From the NCBI GenBank assembly GCA_964519245.1, contig CAZFLK010000073.1, positions 1-24,928 of the forward strand: a stretch of 24,928 nucleotides of DNA, in the 5' to 3' direction. This stretch comes from JAYPEY01 sp964519245. Its GTDB lineage: Bacteria > Verrucomicrobiota > Verrucomicrobiia > Limisphaerales > JAYPEY01. A program made the position numbers and the translations under genes. The notes under the pieces are model-generated. The model searched no databases and was not told the DNA's origin. It worked only from the letters and a program-made list of their open reading frames with translations. The stretch's first letter is position 1, and each line of letters starts with the position of its first letter. Shown piece by piece: positions 23,364 to 24,928 of the stretch.

Positions 23364-24773
23364 CTATTCCTCTGCCCGCGGCGTTTGTTCGATGGTGGTC
23401 TCCGTCTCGAACATGGTCTTAAAGAGGGGGAGTCGCTTGATGTCATTGAAGGAGACGTAAAGCATCAGGGAGAGCAGCGTGATGGCGAAGACCATGGTGC
23501 TGTATTCGATGACGCGGACGTTGAGCACCTTCTTGACGGCCTTCTTGCCCCACAACCGGCCCACGAAGGCCTCGATCAGTCCCATGACCGTGTGGCCGCC
23601 GTCGAGGACGGGGATCGGCAGCATGTTGAGGATGGCGAGGTTGACGTTGAGCAGGATGAGGAAATCGAGCGCCAGCCGGAAGTCGGTAAGGACCCAGTGA
23701 GAGAGCATGAGGAGGATGCCGGGCGGGCCGGACATGTCGCCGAGGCCGACGCCGGTCTGCTTGCTGTGGAGCAGCGCCCCGAGGGTTCCGACGGTCTGGT
23801 CCCAGACTTCGCGGATGCGCACCCAAGGCATGGGGCCGGGTTTCTGGAGTTCGTAGACGTTGTTGTCTGGCGCGAATTGGATGCCGATTCGGGCCGATTT
23901 CTCGCCGTTCAGCAGTTCCGGCGTCAGGGAGGCGGTGACTTGTGAGCCGTTTCGCTCCACCAGAATTTCAGAGGCCTGCCCCTTGCTGGCTCTGACCAGA
24001 TCAATCAATTGCCGGTGGCTGACCACCCGAATTCCATTGAAGGCCAGGATCTTGTCGCCGGATTGGAGTTGGGCTCTTTCGGCCGGGGTGTCGGGAAAAA
24101 CCTGGCCGACCACGGGTTCGCTGCCTGAGCCGAGGTTGAGCATTTTCAGGCCGACGGATCCGTCTTCGCCGGCGAGGCTCAGGTGATAGGTGTCGATCTT
24201 GTCGCCGCGCTGGATTTCAACGGGAACGACATTCGTTCGGGCGATGGCGCAGGTGAGCAGGATATCCTGCCAGGTCTTGGTGTTCTTGCCGTTGACCTTG
24301 ACGATGCGGTCGCCGACCTGGATGCCCATCTGTTCCTCGGCGGAGCCGGGTTCGACGGCGCCGATGATGGAGGGATTGACCAGCTTGGGGACGCCGGTGA
24401 ACATGAGCAGGCAGCCAATCGCGAAGGCGAAAACGATGTTCATGGCCGGACCGGCCAGGGCCACTGCGATCTTGGCAAAGGGTGGGGCGGGAGGGATTTC
24501 CTCGGCGCCTTCGGCCGAACCCTCCAGCATCTCCGAGGTCAGCATTTGCGGCAACTTGACAAAGCCGCCCGCCGGAATCCAGCGGACGGAGTATTCGATG
24601 CCGTCCTTGGTCCAGCCGAACATCTTGGGGCCGAACCCGATCGCAAAGGCCTCGACCTTGAGTCCGAGTTTCCGCGCGACCCAGTAGTGGCCGAATTCGT
24701 GGAGAAAGATAGAGGCCCCGAAAAGCAGGAGAACGATCGGGGCCGCCATCAGAACTGTCAAAATGGTGTCCAT
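23364..24773 (-). CDS. rseP: Site-2 zinc metalloprotease RseP
   Basis: This 469-residue inner membrane protease cleaves anti-sigma factors and leftover signal peptides within the membrane. The zinc motif HEFGH (His25, Glu26, His29) sits in the first helix, PDZ domains occupy roughly 120-290 (GAVEPGSAEEQMGIQVGDRI and VFPDTPAERAQLQSGDKILA), and the third zinc ligand is Asp391 in VLDGGHTVMGL. Two more helices follow. The ATG at 24773 is the natural start. The frame ends at TAG (23364-23366); if TAG is read as sense it continues for seven codons (RRRAEAG) to TGA at 23340-23342, giving 477 residues. Both ends are compatible with the variable C-terminus of the family. Confidence 0.95.
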   Translation of the reverse strand: MDTILTVLMAAPIVLLLFGASIFLHEFGHYWVARKLGLKVEAFAIGFGPKMFGWTKDGIEYSVRWIPAGGFVKLPQMLTSEMLEGSAEGAEEIPPAPPFAKIAVALAGPAMNIVFAFAIGCLLMFTGVPKLVNPSIIGAVEPGSAEEQMGIQVGDRIVKVNGKNTKTWQDILLTCAIARTNVVPVEIQRGDKIDTYHLSLAGEDGSVGLKMLNLGSGSEPVVGQVFPDTPAERAQLQSGDKILAFNGIRVVSHRQLIDLVRASKGQASEILVERNGSQVTASLTPELLNGEKSARIGIQFAPDNNVYELQKPGPMPWVRIREVWDQTVGTLGALLHSKQTGVGLGDMSGPPGILLMLSHWVLTDFRLALDFLILLNVNLAILNMLPIPVLDGGHTVMGLIEAFVGRLWGKKAVKKVLNVRVIEYSTMVFAITLLSLMLYVSFNDIKRLPLFKTMFETETTIEQTPRAEE

Positions 24774-24862
24774 GGAATCTTGTGTCGCTTACGAAGCGCG
24801 CGCCGGGAAGCTAGCCGCAACCCATGTCTCTGGCAACCAACGATGTCCCGGCGTTCAAAATC

Positions 24863-24928
24863 GGATGGAGGGGAGGGGTGCGGGATGCGGGGTGCGGGGT
24901 GCGGGATGGAGAGATGGAGAGGTGGAGA
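24863..24928. repeat. G-rich tandem heptamer/octamer repeat
   Basis: Four tandem heptamers of the form GCGGGGT/GCGGGAT (24880-24907) follow a GGGGAGGGG block and are followed by octamers GGAGAGAT and GGAGAGGT (24908-24923) and a partial unit to the window edge. Six runs of three or more G with 1-4 base spacers make a strong G-quadruplex candidate on the plus strand. It lies about 90-155 bases upstream of the rseP start. Confidence 0.8.

Noticed and set aside
1..24928. tRNA, rRNA, CRISPR, insertion sequence or phage genes
   Set aside because: No matching structure, spaced repeat array, transposase or terminal inverted repeats were seen on either strand.

Overview
The window looks like a piece of a GC-rich chromosome of a Gram-negative, aerobic or microaerobic bacterium. 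The best guess is the PVC group, probably Verrucomicrobiota. Reasons are a long (about 590 aa) IspG, a fused CcoN-CcoO oxidase with a Bacteroidetes/PVC-like gene order, a DUF1573-cytochrome c lipoprotein, weak Shine-Dalgarno signals and frequent 4-base ATGA gene overlaps. No rRNA, tRNA, CRISPR array, transposase or phage gene was seen, so this is mostly housekeeping and respiratory chromosome.

Layout. 1-863 (-): sugar phosphate isomerase/epimerase, cut by the left edge. 1081-2622 (+): guaA. 2644-5493 (-): miaB, an unknown membrane protein and a GT9 glycosyltransferase, tightly coupled. 5640-7735 (+): a DUF4212 small subunit and its sodium:solute symporter partner, ending in a strong hairpin. 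7817-16926 (-): a nine-gene cbb3 cytochrome oxidase cluster read as ccoI, ccoS, ccoNO, ccoQ, ccoP, ccoG, fixH, safE and a 5'-truncated outer-membrane barrel gene. 17225-19207 (+): a small lipoprotein, a DUF1573-cytochrome c lipoprotein and tmk. 19245-24773 (-): rseP, a DUF3179 protein, an unknown secreted protein and ispG. The right end is a G-rich heptamer repeat.

How the genes work together. CcoNO, CcoQ and CcoP form the oxygen-reducing terminal oxidase. CcoI (copper P-type ATPase), CcoS, CcoG and FixH assemble it, and SafE is probably an accessory in metal handling or maturation. 

Main observation. The ccoI frame is interrupted twice by in-frame TAG, yet the same frame and all P-type ATPase motifs continue on both sides. 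The ccoP frame also meets TAG. If that TAG is read through, ccoP ends at a TGA that overlaps the GTG start of ccoG by four bases, exactly like the other junctions of this operon. Two other genes (rseP and the barrel remnant) also meet TAG with open frame beyond. The other 20 protein genes whose ends lie in the window stop at TGA (18, counting the 3' end of the barrel remnant) or TAA (2). Together this suggests that UAG is a sense codon, perhaps glutamine, or is efficiently suppressed in this organism. The ordinary alternative is that ccoI carries two nonsense mutations and ccoP and rseP simply end in TAG.
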